Shown here: in pieces, positions 26,498 through 36,302 of the stretch
How the letters are laid out: the number at the start of each line of letters is the position of its first letter
Numbering within the stretch: the stretch's first letter is position 1
Assembly: GCA_049650345.1 (NCBI GenBank)
Contig: JBARZY010000124.1
Location: 1-64,000, forward strand
Source of the DNA: Glaciecola sp049650345
GTDB taxonomy: Bacteria > Pseudomonadota > Gammaproteobacteria > Enterobacterales > Alteromonadaceae
Reading direction: 5' to 3'
DNA length: 64,000 nucleotides
Notes under the pieces: generated by a model
The model's database searches: none
The model's input: only the letters and a program-made list of their open reading frames with translations
What the model was told of the DNA's origin: nothing
Made by a program: the position numbers and the translations under genes

Positions 26498-28698
26498 AGC
26501 GTTTTTTTACATATCAGAATATCGCTCGCTTGAATTTTAATTGGCGAAAAAAGGTACCTGTTGTGTTGCAAAGTGAATCAAGCGAATGCGGCCTAGCCTG
26601 CCTAACCATGGTTGCCAATTATTATGGAAAGCAAATTAGCTTGCGAGAAATGCGATTAAGCACCCCTAGCACCGAGCGTGGTTGGTCATTGCAAACTATG
26701 ATGCAATGCACTCATACATTGGGCTTTAGTTGCCAAGCATATAAGCTTGAAATTAATGATTTATCACAGCTCACCACCCCCGCTATTTTACATTGGCAGT
26801 TTACACATTTTGTTGTTCTCACCAAGGTGACAAAGCGCTTTATTTACATTAATGACCCTGCCATAGGTAAGCAAAAGCTGAGTTATGATGCATTCGGTGA
26901 TCGCTTTACAGGCGTAGCATTAAACATACAAATGAATGCTAACTTTACTAAGCAGTCACCCAGTAGCGCATTGCATTTGTTTGACTTTATAAAACAAAGC
27001 CAAGGCATTGGCCGGTATTTAATTGCCCTTGTAGGCTTATCACTATTGCTGCAAGTGTTTGCATTGGCATCGCCTTTTTACATGCAAAGCGTGATTGACC
27101 ATGTGATCACCAGTAACTCAGCTACTTTGCTCACCACATTAACTTTAGGTTTTGCATTATTATTGTTAATCGATACCAGTACGCAATGGTTGCGAGAAAC
27201 CATTATGCTGAGGTTTTCTCATCAGCTGAATCTATTAATTTCTAGCAGCGTTTTTGCCCATTTACTCGGCTTGCCGGTGTCTTATTTTGAGCGGCGTCAT
27301 ATGGGCGATGTTGTTAGCCGCTTTGGTTCATTGCAGCCTGTCAGAGATATCCTTACCCAAGGCTTAATTGGCGCTTGCATAGACGGTGTATTAGGCGTGC
27401 TCACTTTACTGTTAATGTGGCTGTACTCGCCACAACTCACGCTAATAGTACTAATAAGCACTGCTATTTATTGTGCTTTGCGCTGGGCCTGGTATTTCCC
27501 CATTAAACAACTGAACCAACAAATACTGCAGTCAGATGCCTGTCAGCAAAGTGTGTTCATGCAATCAGTTCGCGCCATTAAAACCATCAAATTAAGTAAC
27601 AGTGCCCAAGCCACGCAAACAAAATGGGTAAATCACTATGTGACTAACGCTAACCAACGTATTGCGCTGGGGAAATGGAATATCAACTTTGCAGTGTGTA
27701 ATAAAGCAATATTTGGTATTGAGAATTTGAGCGTAATATTCATTGCCGTTGGCTTAATTAATCAGCAGCTTTTTAGCATAGGAATGCTTTTTGCCTTTGT
27801 AAGCTATAAATCGAGGTTTGTGGGTGCGGCTGCAAATTTGGTTGATAAGTGGATTGAATACAAGCTGTTAAATGTGCACTTGCATCGCTTAGAAGATATT
27901 TTATTTACCCCACAAGAGAACCGTGGCTCTACCCAAGCACTGCTACAAAGCCATGCCCAAGCAAAAATCAGTCATCATTTAAGTACTGCCCAGCAAAGCC
28001 AAGGTGCGGCGGTGCGCATTGAGGGACTTAGCGTTCGTCATAATAGCCGACTCCCGCCCGTATTTACGCATATAAATATGCACATTCAAGCGGGAGACCA
28101 TGTTGCAATAGTAGGTGATAGCGGTTGTGGCAAAAGCACGTTATTACAATGCATTATGGGCTTACTAGCACCAAGTGAAGGACAAATATTGGTTGATAAC
28201 ACGGTACTTAACGCACAATCTCGCAGCCAGCAAGGTATCGCCGCAGTATTACAATCAGACGAATTGCTCAGCGGTAGCATACTGGACAACATCACTAACT
28301 TTGCTGAAACCACCAATATTGCCTTAGCCATAGCATGCGCCCGTCTGGCGTGTATTCACGATGACATTATTGCAATGACCATGCAGTATCAAACCTTAAT
28401 TGGTGATATGGGCAGCACACTAAGTGGCGGTCAAAAGCAGCGTATTGTGCTTGCTAGAGCACTTTATCAGCAACCACGACTATTGGTGCTAGACGAGGCT
28501 ACCAGTCACTTAGATACAAAATGTGAGGCGGTTATTTGCGCTAATTTAAAACAATTACCGACAACAACCATAATGGTCGCGCATAGACCACAAGCCATCG
28601 CTAGCGCCAACAAGGTATATACCTTGTCAGCATTAGCACTAACTGAAGTAAATTGTACGCCCAATGACGGGATATTAAGTAAACATGATAAGGAATAA
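26494..28698 (+). CDS. Peptidase-C39-containing ABC exporter (PCAT, double-glycine leader processing)
   Basis: A 734-residue ABC exporter. Residues 1-140 form an N-terminal cysteine peptidase of family C39: oxyanion Gln26, catalytic Cys32 in SSECGLACL, His105 in THFVVL, Asp121 in INDPAIG. All catalytic residues are present, so leader cleavage should be active. Residues about 150-460 hold the six-helix membrane domain. The C-terminal nucleotide-binding domain has Walker A GDSGCGKST, signature LSGGQKQR, Walker B LVLDEATS and H-loop AHRPQA. Such transporters cut and export peptides with GG leaders (bacteriocins, microcins, some RiPPs). Its likely substrate in this window is the peptide encoded at 36413. 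ATGA overlap with the adaptor gene and close contact with the HTH gene define an operon. Confidence 0.94.
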   Translation: MKRFFTYQNIARLNFNWRKKVPVVLQSESSECGLACLTMVANYYGKQISLREMRLSTPSTERGWSLQTMMQCTHTLGFSCQAYKLEINDLSQLTTPAILHWQFTHFVVLTKVTKRFIYINDPAIGKQKLSYDAFGDRFTGVALNIQMNANFTKQSPSSALHLFDFIKQSQGIGRYLIALVGLSLLLQVFALASPFYMQSVIDHVITSNSATLLTTLTLGFALLLLIDTSTQWLRETIMLRFSHQLNLLISSSVFAHLLGLPVSYFERRHMGDVVSRFGSLQPVRDILTQGLIGACIDGVLGVLTLLLMWLYSPQLTLIVLISTAIYCALRWAWYFPIKQLNQQILQSDACQQSVFMQSVRAIKTIKLSNSAQATQTKWVNHYVTNANQRIALGKWNINFAVCNKAIFGIENLSVIFIAVGLINQQLFSIGMLFAFVSYKSRFVGAAANLVDKWIEYKLLNVHLHRLEDILFTPQENRGSTQALLQSHAQAKISHHLSTAQQSQGAAVRIEGLSVRHNSRLPPVFTHINMHIQAGDHVAIVGDSGCGKSTLLQCIMGLLAPSEGQILVDNTVLNAQSRSQQGIAAVLQSDELLSGSILDNITNFAETTNIALAIACARLACIHDDIIAMTMQYQTLIGDMGSTLSGGQKQRIVLARALYQQPRLLVLDEATSHLDTKCEAVICANLKQLPTTTIMVAHRPQAIASANKVYTLSALALTEVNCTPNDGILSKHDKE

Positions 28699-28702
28699 TC
28701 GA

Positions 28703-28918
28703 ATGACAATACAAATAGAAGTACTATCAAACCGTGAAAAACAAATCGCGTTAAAAATAATGGAAGGGTTACCAAACAAACTTATTGCGGGTGATTTGTA
28801 TATTAGCGAGCGAACGGTTAAGTTCCACTGCGCCAATATTTACAAAAAACTCAGCATACGTAACCGCAACGCCTTAGTGGCGTTGTACTACCGTGATTTA
28901 GCAGGCATGACCAACTAA
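28703..28918 (+). CDS. Small stand-alone LuxR-type HTH regulator
   Basis: A 71-residue protein that is little more than a LuxR/NarL-type DNA-binding domain: LSNREKQIALKIMEGLPNKL then the recognition-helix region ISERTVKFHCANIYKKLSIR. No receiver or autoinducer-binding domain is present. I prefer the ATG at 28703 because AAGGAAT lies six bases upstream; a longer reading from ATG 28685 would overlap the transporter gene. It is the last gene of the exporter operon and could control that operon and, possibly, the precursor locus at 36.4 kb. Its stop codon overlaps the stop of the convergent kinase gene. Confidence 0.88.
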   Translation: MTIQIEVLSNREKQIALKIMEGLPNKLIAGDLYISERTVKFHCANIYKKLSIRNRNALVALYYRDLAGMTN

Positions 28919-29859
28919 TTATTACGTTGCGCTAGCGCCTCTATCACGTCTTGTGCAGTAGGCGGCTGGCAGCCATTTTTCTCAACATTGAGGGTAGCGG
29001 CCATCAGTCCAAACACCAAGGCTTGTTCTAATTCGCTATGAGTAAACGCGCCTTTGTTGGCTGAATGACTGAGTAAATTTGCCAAAAAAGCAGAGAAAAA
29101 CGTATCGCCGGCGCCTACCGCATCTACAAATTCAGTTGGCGTAAATACTGGGCGCTGAATCTCAACATTGTTGCTTAACAAGGTGGCTCCATGCTCACCT
29201 TGGGTAAGCAATACCATGCCGTTAGTGAGTTTAGCGAGTATTTGTTTGGCGCCTTCAAGGGGGGCAGCGGTAATACCTAATAAGCTTAAGTCTTCATCAC
29301 TTACTTTTACAATGTCGGCATAGGGTAATAGTGCCAATACTGCATTTACGTATGCGTCGTTGTCAGCTTCAACGCCTTTGCGCATGTTAATGTCTACGCT
29401 AATGATAATACCTTTTGCTTTTAGCTGCTCAAAGCACGGCTTAAGCGTGCTCAGCATATCGGGCACTAAGGTTAAAGAACCGGTATGAAATAAATCAAGC
29501 TCATCATTTACTAAAGCCATTAATTGTTTGGCAGTGATATCTAAATCGGCAATGTGCTTTCTGTATAGGCGGTAATCGGGTTGGCCATTTTCGTCTTTAT
29601 AAACCAAGGCCAACGACGTAGGCAAGCTCGAACGATTATTGGCCGGTACGCTAATGTTTTCGCTAAGCGCATAATCGAATATACGCTTACCGTATTCGTC
29701 AATAGAAATAGGCGACAAATAATCAACTGCTATACCTTGTTTAGCAAAACTTCGAGCTACGTTAAACGGTGAGCCGCCAATAAACGCTTGTAGCGATTTG
29801 TCATGTTGTTCGATTAAATCAAACAGGGCTTCGCCAAATACGGCTGTTTTTATGGTCAT
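28915..29859 (-). CDS. PfkB-family sugar kinase (fructokinase-like)
   Basis: A 314-residue ribokinase/PfkB-family kinase. N-terminal motif FGEALFDLIE and IGGSPFNVARSFAKQG are those of fructokinase-type members. Other family features: VDINMRKG and DEDLSLLGI (mid-domain), LTQGEHGATLL, and the C-terminal signature DAVGAGDTFFSAFLANLL, whose Asp (in GAGD) is the catalytic base. Substrate is most likely fructose, judged from the FNVARS block, but PfkB members are easily misassigned. A decayed SorC-type sugar regulator lies directly upstream on the same strand, suggesting the kinase once belonged to a regulated sugar operon. No transporter or hydrolase gene remains here. Confidence 0.88.
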   Translation of the reverse strand: MTIKTAVFGEALFDLIEQHDKSLQAFIGGSPFNVARSFAKQGIAVDYLSPISIDEYGKRIFDYALSENISVPANNRSSLPTSLALVYKDENGQPDYRLYRKHIADLDITAKQLMALVNDELDLFHTGSLTLVPDMLSTLKPCFEQLKAKGIIISVDINMRKGVEADNDAYVNAVLALLPYADIVKVSDEDLSLLGITAAPLEGAKQILAKLTNGMVLLTQGEHGATLLSNNVEIQRPVFTPTEFVDAVGAGDTFFSAFLANLLSHSANKGAFTHSELEQALVFGLMAATLNVEKNGCQPPTAQDVIEALAQRNN

Positions 29860-29907
29860 AATAATTGAGTCTCTTAATACGCTTATTGTTAGCTTGTTTA
29901 CACGTGC

Positions 29908-30252
29908 TTAGTATAAATGAAGTAAGGCCTCAGCGGTATACTCGTTTGTAATAAGGCAGTTTAATAAAGATGATTGCAATGCGCCATGGATCGCCGGCAC
30001 CTTTTCCTTGCCCGACGCAATGCCATAAATTAACTTGTTATCGCTTACGCTCAACTTAGCGCTCGCAACGCGCTGGTTGAGTTCACGGTTAAGTAACTTA
30101 CCGTTTTGATCAAACACCCAGCCTATCACTTCGCCTACCGCACCTAAATCAACTAATTATTTGGCTTCATTTTCGCTAATGAAGCCATCGTTTAACATGG
30201 GCATATGTTCTAATTCGGAAAAGTAAACTACAGAGTTTTTAAAACCGATCAA
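29908..30252 (-). pseudogene. Decayed SorC/DeoR-type sugar-binding regulator (C-terminal part)
   Basis: The reverse strand reads in one frame from about 30252 (preceded by a stop codon at 30253-30255) to a stop at 29908. It carries KNSVVYFSELEHM, MLNDGFISENEAK, a TAA at 30157-30159, then LVDLGAVGEVIGWVFDQNGK and ASGKEKVPAIHGALQSSLLN. This matches the end of the SorC-family effector-binding domain (DGFIS, LGAVGEV.G..FD..G, G..KV.AI..AL). The N-terminal DNA-binding domain is missing and an in-frame nonsense codon interrupts the rest, so it is not functional. It lies upstream of the sugar kinase it probably controlled. Confidence 0.7.
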
Positions 30253-30333
30253 CTATTTCGTTTTAAATTTATAAATTTCATTATTAACTGATTGTTTAAT
30301 AGGGGGTTTTAAATTCACATATGTGATCGGTTT
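30242..30333. repeat. Inverted repeat-bounded AT-rich segment
   Basis: AAACCGATCA (30242-30251) and TGATCGGTTT (30324-30333) form a perfect 10-bp inverted repeat around an AT-rich 72-bp interior that also contains CACATATGTG. The left arm begins close to where the SorC remnant loses its reading frame. It could be a small non-autonomous element or a regulator operator pair; neither is shown by the sequence. Confidence 0.4.
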
Positions 30334-30356
30334 GATATAGAGGTGTGTTTGGGGGG

Positions 30357-30432
30357 TTACCGCCTTCGCGGTAATGACGGTGGAAGTTTCGGAAATGACG
30401 ACAAATCAAAGTCATTCCCGCGCAGGCGGGAA
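30357..30432. repeat. REP-like pair of palindromes
   Basis: Two perfect 7-bp-stem hairpins lie close together: TTACCGC/CTTC/GCGGTAA (30357-30374) and TTCCCGC/GCAG/GCGGGAA (30415-30432). The second has the CATTCCCGCGCAGGCGGGAA form widely seen as a dispersed intergenic repeat in proteobacteria. They sit 48-105 bp downstream of tamB, where they might act as a transcription barrier or mRNA stabiliser. No transposase is adjacent. Confidence 0.55.
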
Positions 30433-30479
30433 CCTATTGCATTACTTATCAATTTTGCTAATACCGCTAAGCCAACGCA

Positions 30480-33400
30480 CTATTTATCATCACCGCCACG
30501 GGTCATTTCATAGAACAAATCAACAGCGGTATTTGCGCCGCTTTTAACTTCTAAATAAAGCTGAGGCAATAACTGATACTTTAAAACGGCCTCACTTGCA
30601 GAGTCGAATAAACCCACGCCATAAGTAATTTGAATATTTTCAGATACCCTGCCTGTTACCTGAACTTGAGTGCTAGTACCTTGCCCTGCAGTTTGCACGT
30701 TTAGGCTATCAAAGCCTAGGTTTTTGCCTAATTTATTAATACGGTTTTCGCTACTGCCAATGCCATAATTAACTAGCGCGTTGATTAGCTGCACATTGGT
30801 CGCGGTGCTTTCACCACCGTCAATATCTGCACCTTGCAGTAAATATGACAATTGTCGTGCCTGAATCATTGCCGGCTCAGAGAACAGTTCTACTTTGGGT
30901 ACGATAGGGTTACCACTAATACGTACACCCGCAATTACCTGATCGGCAGTATTAAGCGGGTTACGAATTGCTACAATGTCAAACTGCGGCAAGCTAGGTA
31001 AGCCATTAAAGTGTATATCACCGCTTCTTATTTGGAGCATTTGTCCATAAGCTTCGTAGCTACCTGACACTACTTTTATGTTTCCGTTTAGGTAGGTCTC
31101 CATGGGCGCATAGCGGTTGCTTGCTTCTTTATCATTTATACTGCGCTGAACTACTCTTAGTTGTAAATCGCCCTGTAGGGTAGCTTCTAAATCAAGGGCA
31201 TCTACATTAACGCGGCCTAATTTAGGTGCGTCAATCAACAAACGTAAATCAACATCAATGCCTATTGGCACAGCCGGCTCAGGTTGGGGCTTACCAATTA
31301 CAATGGTGTCGCTACTTGCCGTTTTCGCACTTTTAGGTAGTTGTTTAATATTTATTTGCGCATTTGGGATACCAATTTCACCATTAATACTGACCTTGTC
31401 AGGTGTTATCGCAAAATTAATGTTAGGCGATGCTAATAGCTCACTATCTTGATACGCGATTTGCATGCCCGAGCCATAAATACGCCCTTCTATCAACAAC
31501 GCTTCATTGAATAAGGCAACGGCCTCATACTCAGCATCACCAGCACCTAGCTCAAACTCGCCGCTAATATTGGCTTGGTTATTCACTATCTGAATGTTTT
31601 GGTTAAAATTACTAAATGGATACGGGTAGTTGTCGATTAACAATTCTCCATTGCTAACCGTCATGTCACCATTTACGTCAGGTTGATTCAACAAACCTGC
31701 AAATGTCAGATTGCCATTAACAATACCCGCGAGTTTTTCTGCACCTGGCACAAAACGAAGTAAAGGCGAGAGGTCAATCTCATTTATACGCAATTGCCCT
31801 TTGTGCGTGCGATCATTTGGGTCTAAGTTAAGCTCAGAGCGCAAGCCTAAGGCGCCGGTATTTTCGCTACCCGCAAACACATTAGTCGTCACTTGTTGAT
31901 TGTCTACTACCATGTTTGCCACTACAGCCGACAGTGCAATGTTGTGTTTGCTGGTGACTAGCGTAGATTGTGTAAGCACATTAAACGCATCGGCATTGAG
32001 ACCTTCAGAATCGCTGTAACGCAACGATAAATCGCTGTTAAGCGGCAGTACCGTACCCGCTTTGACTACGTCGGGATACATCTGCAATAAAGGAATAGCC
32101 AAGTCATATTCAATGTGTGCGGCAACTTGCGCTTCGTTGTTTTGGTAGGTAAGCGTATCAAAACACAATTGATGGTCGGTTTTTGCCATGCCTTGCCAGC
32201 AGTGTGCCTCAAGTTCAACATTAGGGTCTTGTACACTTATTGCCGAGCGCTTAGCTAGGGTAAAGGTATCAAAAGGAAGACGCCACTGCCCCTCGTTCCA
32301 CGTGCCGTTCCAATGGTTAAATCTGTCATTACCTTTGGCCTCAAACCCTCCCGACCAGTTATGGCTAAAACTGTACTCGGGATGTTGCAGATTAGCCAAA
32401 ATAATATGCTTCGCGGCATTGCCGTTTATTGATATCAAGGCCTTGTTTGCCAATAGGTTCTGCTGTGCTAATCCAAGTAACTCTACTGTGGCAACGAGGG
32501 GAAATTCTTTGTTGATAGTGGTGTCGATATCAACACTTGCACTGTTAAACGAAACATCATTGAACGATATCTCTTTTGCCATCAAGCTGGCACTAATGCG
32601 CGGTGTAAATACCTCACCACTAACAGTCACCTCTCCTTGCACACTACCCGCCAAACGGTCAAGCGTGGGTAAATGCTGAGCATAATCATCTAAGGATTTC
32701 ACATCAATATTAAGTGCAAATTGCGTTTTTGTTTGCTTATTATTTAGTAGCTCAGCAGCACTATTTGCTATGTCATTTGCGTCCAAGGGGTTAGCAAGTA
32801 CCAACTCACCCTCTCCAAGAATGCGGTTATTACCTTGTACTATCGCTAGCTCAGCAATAGATATTACGCCACCTGGCAACATAGCAAGATCACAAGCCAC
32901 ACTAAACGGTAAGCTAGCAATTGTGCCCTGAATGTCGCTGCATAATACCTCTGCGCTTAGGGCCTTTTTAGTGTACCTTGCATCGGTGCGAATAATGCCG
33001 TTGACCTTGTTTGATAAACTCGCTTGTGCAGTCCCAGCTAATAATGGCGAGGCCGTAAAGTCTGTAAAATCGACCTTGGCTGAATGCACTAAAACAGGAT
33101 CTTGGGCTGTACCCTGTAAGTTGTTATAGGTGCGTAAACTGAATTCACCTAATTCACCACTAGTGCGCAAGTCACTAATACTGACAGACTTTTCAATTAA
33201 CGATACCGCCCCCTGTAAATTAATGCTGCTATAATTCAGTACCGTTTTAGCCTGATTTAACTCTGCGTCTAAGCCAATATCGTAGCGCTCGGCATTGCCA
33301 GCAATAGTCAATGCCAATTGACTAATTGGCATATTTTCACTACTGCTAATAAGGGTCATGAGTGGCACCAAGCGCTTCACTTGCATGGTGACATTTACCG

Positions 33401-34421
33401 GCAGTTTATTATTGCTGATATCTACCCGTGCAGCCAAGCTTACTAAAGCCTCGTCACCTTGCTTGATATCCATTTGGGTATCACTTGCATTACCTTGCAG
33501 TGCCAGCTGCATAGTTTGGCTATTGTCAGCAGGGGAAGCACGCAGCTCAAGGCTATGGGTAAACTTGTTTTGCAGATCAATATTCGCATCAAGTTCAAGT
33601 AATTGTATATTTTCAACAGGCGGTTGTGTTGCCAGCGTCGCATCTAGCACTTGATTTTTTATTGAAGCATTTAAGAGCGTGCTATCAAAACACATTTCAC
33701 TGGCGCACAATTGCTCAATAGATAGCTGTTTTATATCCGCGTTAATTGGCACAAACACATTAGGTAGCTCAATACTTTGGTACTGCCAGTTATGAAGTGC
33801 CGTTAGCCAATGTTCAGCATTGCTGGGTGCAATATTTGAGGCCGTGTTAGCAGCCGCACTGGCATGCTCTTCAACAGCACTGTTGAACAACAGTTTTTCA
33901 ATGCTCAAACGCTTAACAAGGGCCTGTTTGTGCATACTCGCGTTTAGTTTCAGCGTCTTTATTTCCAGTAAAGGCGCAGTAGCATTCTCGCCCTGAAACA
34001 AATAAAACTGCTGTAGAGCAAGTTCATTTAACGAGACCTTCAGAGGTAACTCGATATACTCCGTATTAGCAGGCCTTGGCTCACTCTCTTGTTGATTAAC
34101 AATAGTGAAACTAAATATGTCAGCCGACAACTTATCAACGCATAGCTCAAATTCAAACAAACACCCTAAATCAAGTGCCAACGTAAGCTCATTTGCCTTG
34201 ATACGCATTGACTCATTAACAATGCCAAGCTCGCCAAGCTTTACCTCGCTATACAGGCTACCTTCAATATTGCTAATGCTGATACCCGATTGTTTGTTTG
34301 CCCAATTCCCCAACATCGATATACCAATACTGGAAATACTTAGCATCACCAACACTAGCAACACCAGTACTGTGCCTAAAAAGCCGTAAGCAACCGCTTT
34401 CGTAATATTCATCTGCTTCAT
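30480..34421 (-). CDS. tamB: Translocation and assembly module protein TamB (AsmA-like)
   Basis: About 1313 residues. One N-terminal membrane helix (about 10-31) anchors a very long repetitive beta-rich periplasmic region, ending in the DUF490/TamB C-terminal domain, which is recognisable by EVKSGANTAVDLFYEM at the C-terminus and GNLTFAGLLNQPDVNGDM. TamB bridges the inner and outer membranes and works with TamA in outer-membrane protein insertion and, in AsmA-like fashion, phospholipid transport. The start ATG at 34419-34421 overlaps the tamA stop codon by 4 bp (ATGA), showing translational coupling. An upstream in-frame ATG (34454) would lie inside tamA and is rejected. Confidence 0.93.
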   Translation of the reverse strand: MKQMNITKAVAYGFLGTVLVLLVLVMLSISSIGISMLGNWANKQSGISISNIEGSLYSEVKLGELGIVNESMRIKANELTLALDLGCLFEFELCVDKLSADIFSFTIVNQQESEPRPANTEYIELPLKVSLNELALQQFYLFQGENATAPLLEIKTLKLNASMHKQALVKRLSIEKLLFNSAVEEHASAAANTASNIAPSNAEHWLTALHNWQYQSIELPNVFVPINADIKQLSIEQLCASEMCFDSTLLNASIKNQVLDATLATQPPVENIQLLELDANIDLQNKFTHSLELRASPADNSQTMQLALQGNASDTQMDIKQGDEALVSLAARVDISNNKLPVNVTMQVKRLVPLMTLISSSENMPISQLALTIAGNAERYDIGLDAELNQAKTVLNYSSINLQGAVSLIEKSVSISDLRTSGELGEFSLRTYNNLQGTAQDPVLVHSAKVDFTDFTASPLLAGTAQASLSNKVNGIIRTDARYTKKALSAEVLCSDIQGTIASLPFSVACDLAMLPGGVISIAELAIVQGNNRILGEGELVLANPLDANDIANSAAELLNNKQTKTQFALNIDVKSLDDYAQHLPTLDRLAGSVQGEVTVSGEVFTPRISASLMAKEISFNDVSFNSASVDIDTTINKEFPLVATVELLGLAQQNLLANKALISINGNAAKHIILANLQHPEYSFSHNWSGGFEAKGNDRFNHWNGTWNEGQWRLPFDTFTLAKRSAISVQDPNVELEAHCWQGMAKTDHQLCFDTLTYQNNEAQVAAHIEYDLAIPLLQMYPDVVKAGTVLPLNSDLSLRYSDSEGLNADAFNVLTQSTLVTSKHNIALSAVVANMVVDNQQVTTNVFAGSENTGALGLRSELNLDPNDRTHKGQLRINEIDLSPLLRFVPGAEKLAGIVNGNLTFAGLLNQPDVNGDMTVSNGELLIDNYPYPFSNFNQNIQIVNNQANISGEFELGAGDAEYEAVALFNEALLIEGRIYGSGMQIAYQDSELLASPNINFAITPDKVSINGEIGIPNAQINIKQLPKSAKTASSDTIVIGKPQPEPAVPIGIDVDLRLLIDAPKLGRVNVDALDLEATLQGDLQLRVVQRSINDKEASNRYAPMETYLNGNIKVVSGSYEAYGQMLQIRSGDIHFNGLPSLPQFDIVAIRNPLNTADQVIAGVRISGNPIVPKVELFSEPAMIQARQLSYLLQGADIDGGESTATNVQLINALVNYGIGSSENRINKLGKNLGFDSLNVQTAGQGTSTQVQVTGRVSENIQITYGVGLFDSASEAVLKYQLLPQLYLEVKSGANTAVDLFYEMTRGGDDK

Positions 34422-36196
34422 AGTCCGGGCCCTATTATTAAGTGTACCCGCCATGTATTTTCAAAATCAGACTCACCCCTAGCAATATATAATTGCACGT
34501 TACCAATAGGTGATAACCAGTGCCCGCCAAGGCCATACCCCATAGACAAGTCTTCAGCAAAAGACTGACCCGCACTGCCCACATCTAAGAACGTAGCAAT
34601 TCGCCAGTTATCCATAAATCGATACGCATATTCAATACTGCCTGCCGATAAAAACTTGCCGCCCACACGTTCAAATTCAACTTCACCGTTGACGGTGGTT
34701 TCTACAATATCTGAGACGTCATTAAGGCCAAAACCTCTTATGCTTTGGTCGCCACCGGCAAAGTATCGTTGCGAAGAAGGCACTTGATCAAAATCGTTAG
34801 TCGCTATCATTCCCACGTCACCACGTAACATCCAGCGATGCTTGTCAAACTCTCTGATCCATTTGGTACGTGCGGTAATTTTAAATAAATCAATATCTGA
34901 TAACACACTCGCGCTGGCTCCCTCAACCGTAATTTGTTGACGGTCCCCCCAATCTACAAATAAGTCGCCGCGTTTACGCAATCGATTCAGCGTTAGGCCT
35001 GGCATCACCAAACGCGTAGTTTGCTCTGCTTGCAAACCTTGAATAAACGACTCTTGTTCAAGTTTAGTAAATGCGATTATGTCCCACTCAAAATCTTCTG
35101 TTGCTCCCCATTGTCGCTGGGCAGCGAAGGTGATGGTGTCACTTTGGGTTTGGTTTTCATTTACTCGCTTAAAACCGGCTTGATAGTTAATAAAATCTTT
35201 TAGTGGATTGTCTTTAGGTACACGGTAGCTGGCGCTAATACTTTGTTGGGGCTGCGACAAATACAAATTGGCCCCTAAAGAATTGCCTGCAATGTTGACC
35301 CATGGACGCGTCCAATCAACACTTAGTCTGGGTCCTGTATCAGTAGAAAACCCAATACCATATTTAAACAAGTCTTTAGGTTTGGGTTCTAATATAACTT
35401 CTATGGGTACCAATTTGTTACTTGATTGATTGGCATTTGCGCGCGCAATTGCTGAATCAAAATAACGCGTACTGGCCATATCAATTGAAAACTGTCCTAC
35501 TTTTGATTGCTCAAAATACTCGCCTGTTTTGAACGGCTTCACTTTTAACGCAATATCTTGGCCACGGGTATCATTTATAAATACCACGTCTCCAAATTTG
35601 TAACGTTCACCTAAATTAAATATCCAGTGCACAGTAGCCGTACTAGCAGCATTACTGGAGTCGGCCATAATTAATAATTTGTGCAATACAAATGAAAAGT
35701 CGAAATACCCATACAGAACTGCATAGGTACTTAACGCGTTTCGCAAGCTGTCGTATTGACTGTGATTTAAAGGTTTGTTCTGTAGTTTATTCACGGCCTG
35801 TATAGTTTGCGCAATAGGAGCCGGTAATTGCTCAAACGCGGTAATATCGTGCTGCAGAATAACGCGTGAGATTTGTGTTTGCTTGTTTACACTTATTTGT
35901 AAGGTAACAGACGTGACTTTTTCTGCCTCATACACAATAGAGGGCACCGTAATGTCAGCGTTATGATAAGCAAAGGCTTGCAAGGCTTTGTCGGCCTGTA
36001 ACACCAGTTGTTGTTGATAATCGTCTAATTCATACTGGGAAACCGGTGAACTTACCTCTTGTAAAAATAACTGAATGTTATTATTAATATCACTGTTGTC
36101 TACACCATTGATGGTAAAGGTAGTGGCTTGGCTGATTGCATGTATACACAACAGACAACAGGCAATGGCAGCACTTTGTAAAAATCGAATAGTCAC
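34418..36196 (-). CDS. tamA: Outer-membrane assembly protein TamA (Omp85 family)
   Basis: A 592-residue Omp85 protein. A signal peptide (ending SQATTF) is followed by three POTRA-type domains (to about residue 265) and a C-terminal 16-strand barrel. Barrel signatures include SDIVETTVNGEVEFER and YFAGGDQSIRGFGLND, which contains the lid-loop RGF motif of the Omp85 family, and the protein ends in an aromatic/hydrophobic strand. TamA with TamB inserts selected outer-membrane proteins. The operon is tamA-tamB, coupled by a 4-bp overlap. The gene is divergent from the double-glycine peptide gene, so that intergenic region (36197-36412) may hold both promoters. Confidence 0.94.
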   Translation of the reverse strand: MTIRFLQSAAIACCLLCIHAISQATTFTINGVDNSDINNNIQLFLQEVSSPVSQYELDDYQQQLVLQADKALQAFAYHNADITVPSIVYEAEKVTSVTLQISVNKQTQISRVILQHDITAFEQLPAPIAQTIQAVNKLQNKPLNHSQYDSLRNALSTYAVLYGYFDFSFVLHKLLIMADSSNAASTATVHWIFNLGERYKFGDVVFINDTRGQDIALKVKPFKTGEYFEQSKVGQFSIDMASTRYFDSAIARANANQSSNKLVPIEVILEPKPKDLFKYGIGFSTDTGPRLSVDWTRPWVNIAGNSLGANLYLSQPQQSISASYRVPKDNPLKDFINYQAGFKRVNENQTQSDTITFAAQRQWGATEDFEWDIIAFTKLEQESFIQGLQAEQTTRLVMPGLTLNRLRKRGDLFVDWGDRQQITVEGASASVLSDIDLFKITARTKWIREFDKHRWMLRGDVGMIATNDFDQVPSSQRYFAGGDQSIRGFGLNDVSDIVETTVNGEVEFERVGGKFLSAGSIEYAYRFMDNWRIATFLDVGSAGQSFAEDLSMGYGLGGHWLSPIGNVQLYIARGESDFENTWRVHLIIGPGL

Positions 36197-36302
36197 TCAT
36201 TTCCTTTTTATTACATTCCCGCCCAATGGACAGTTTCGAAGTTAGTTAGTGTTATGTAGTATTTATATCACTGCAAGGATGCAGGAAAACGCACAAGGAT
36301 GT

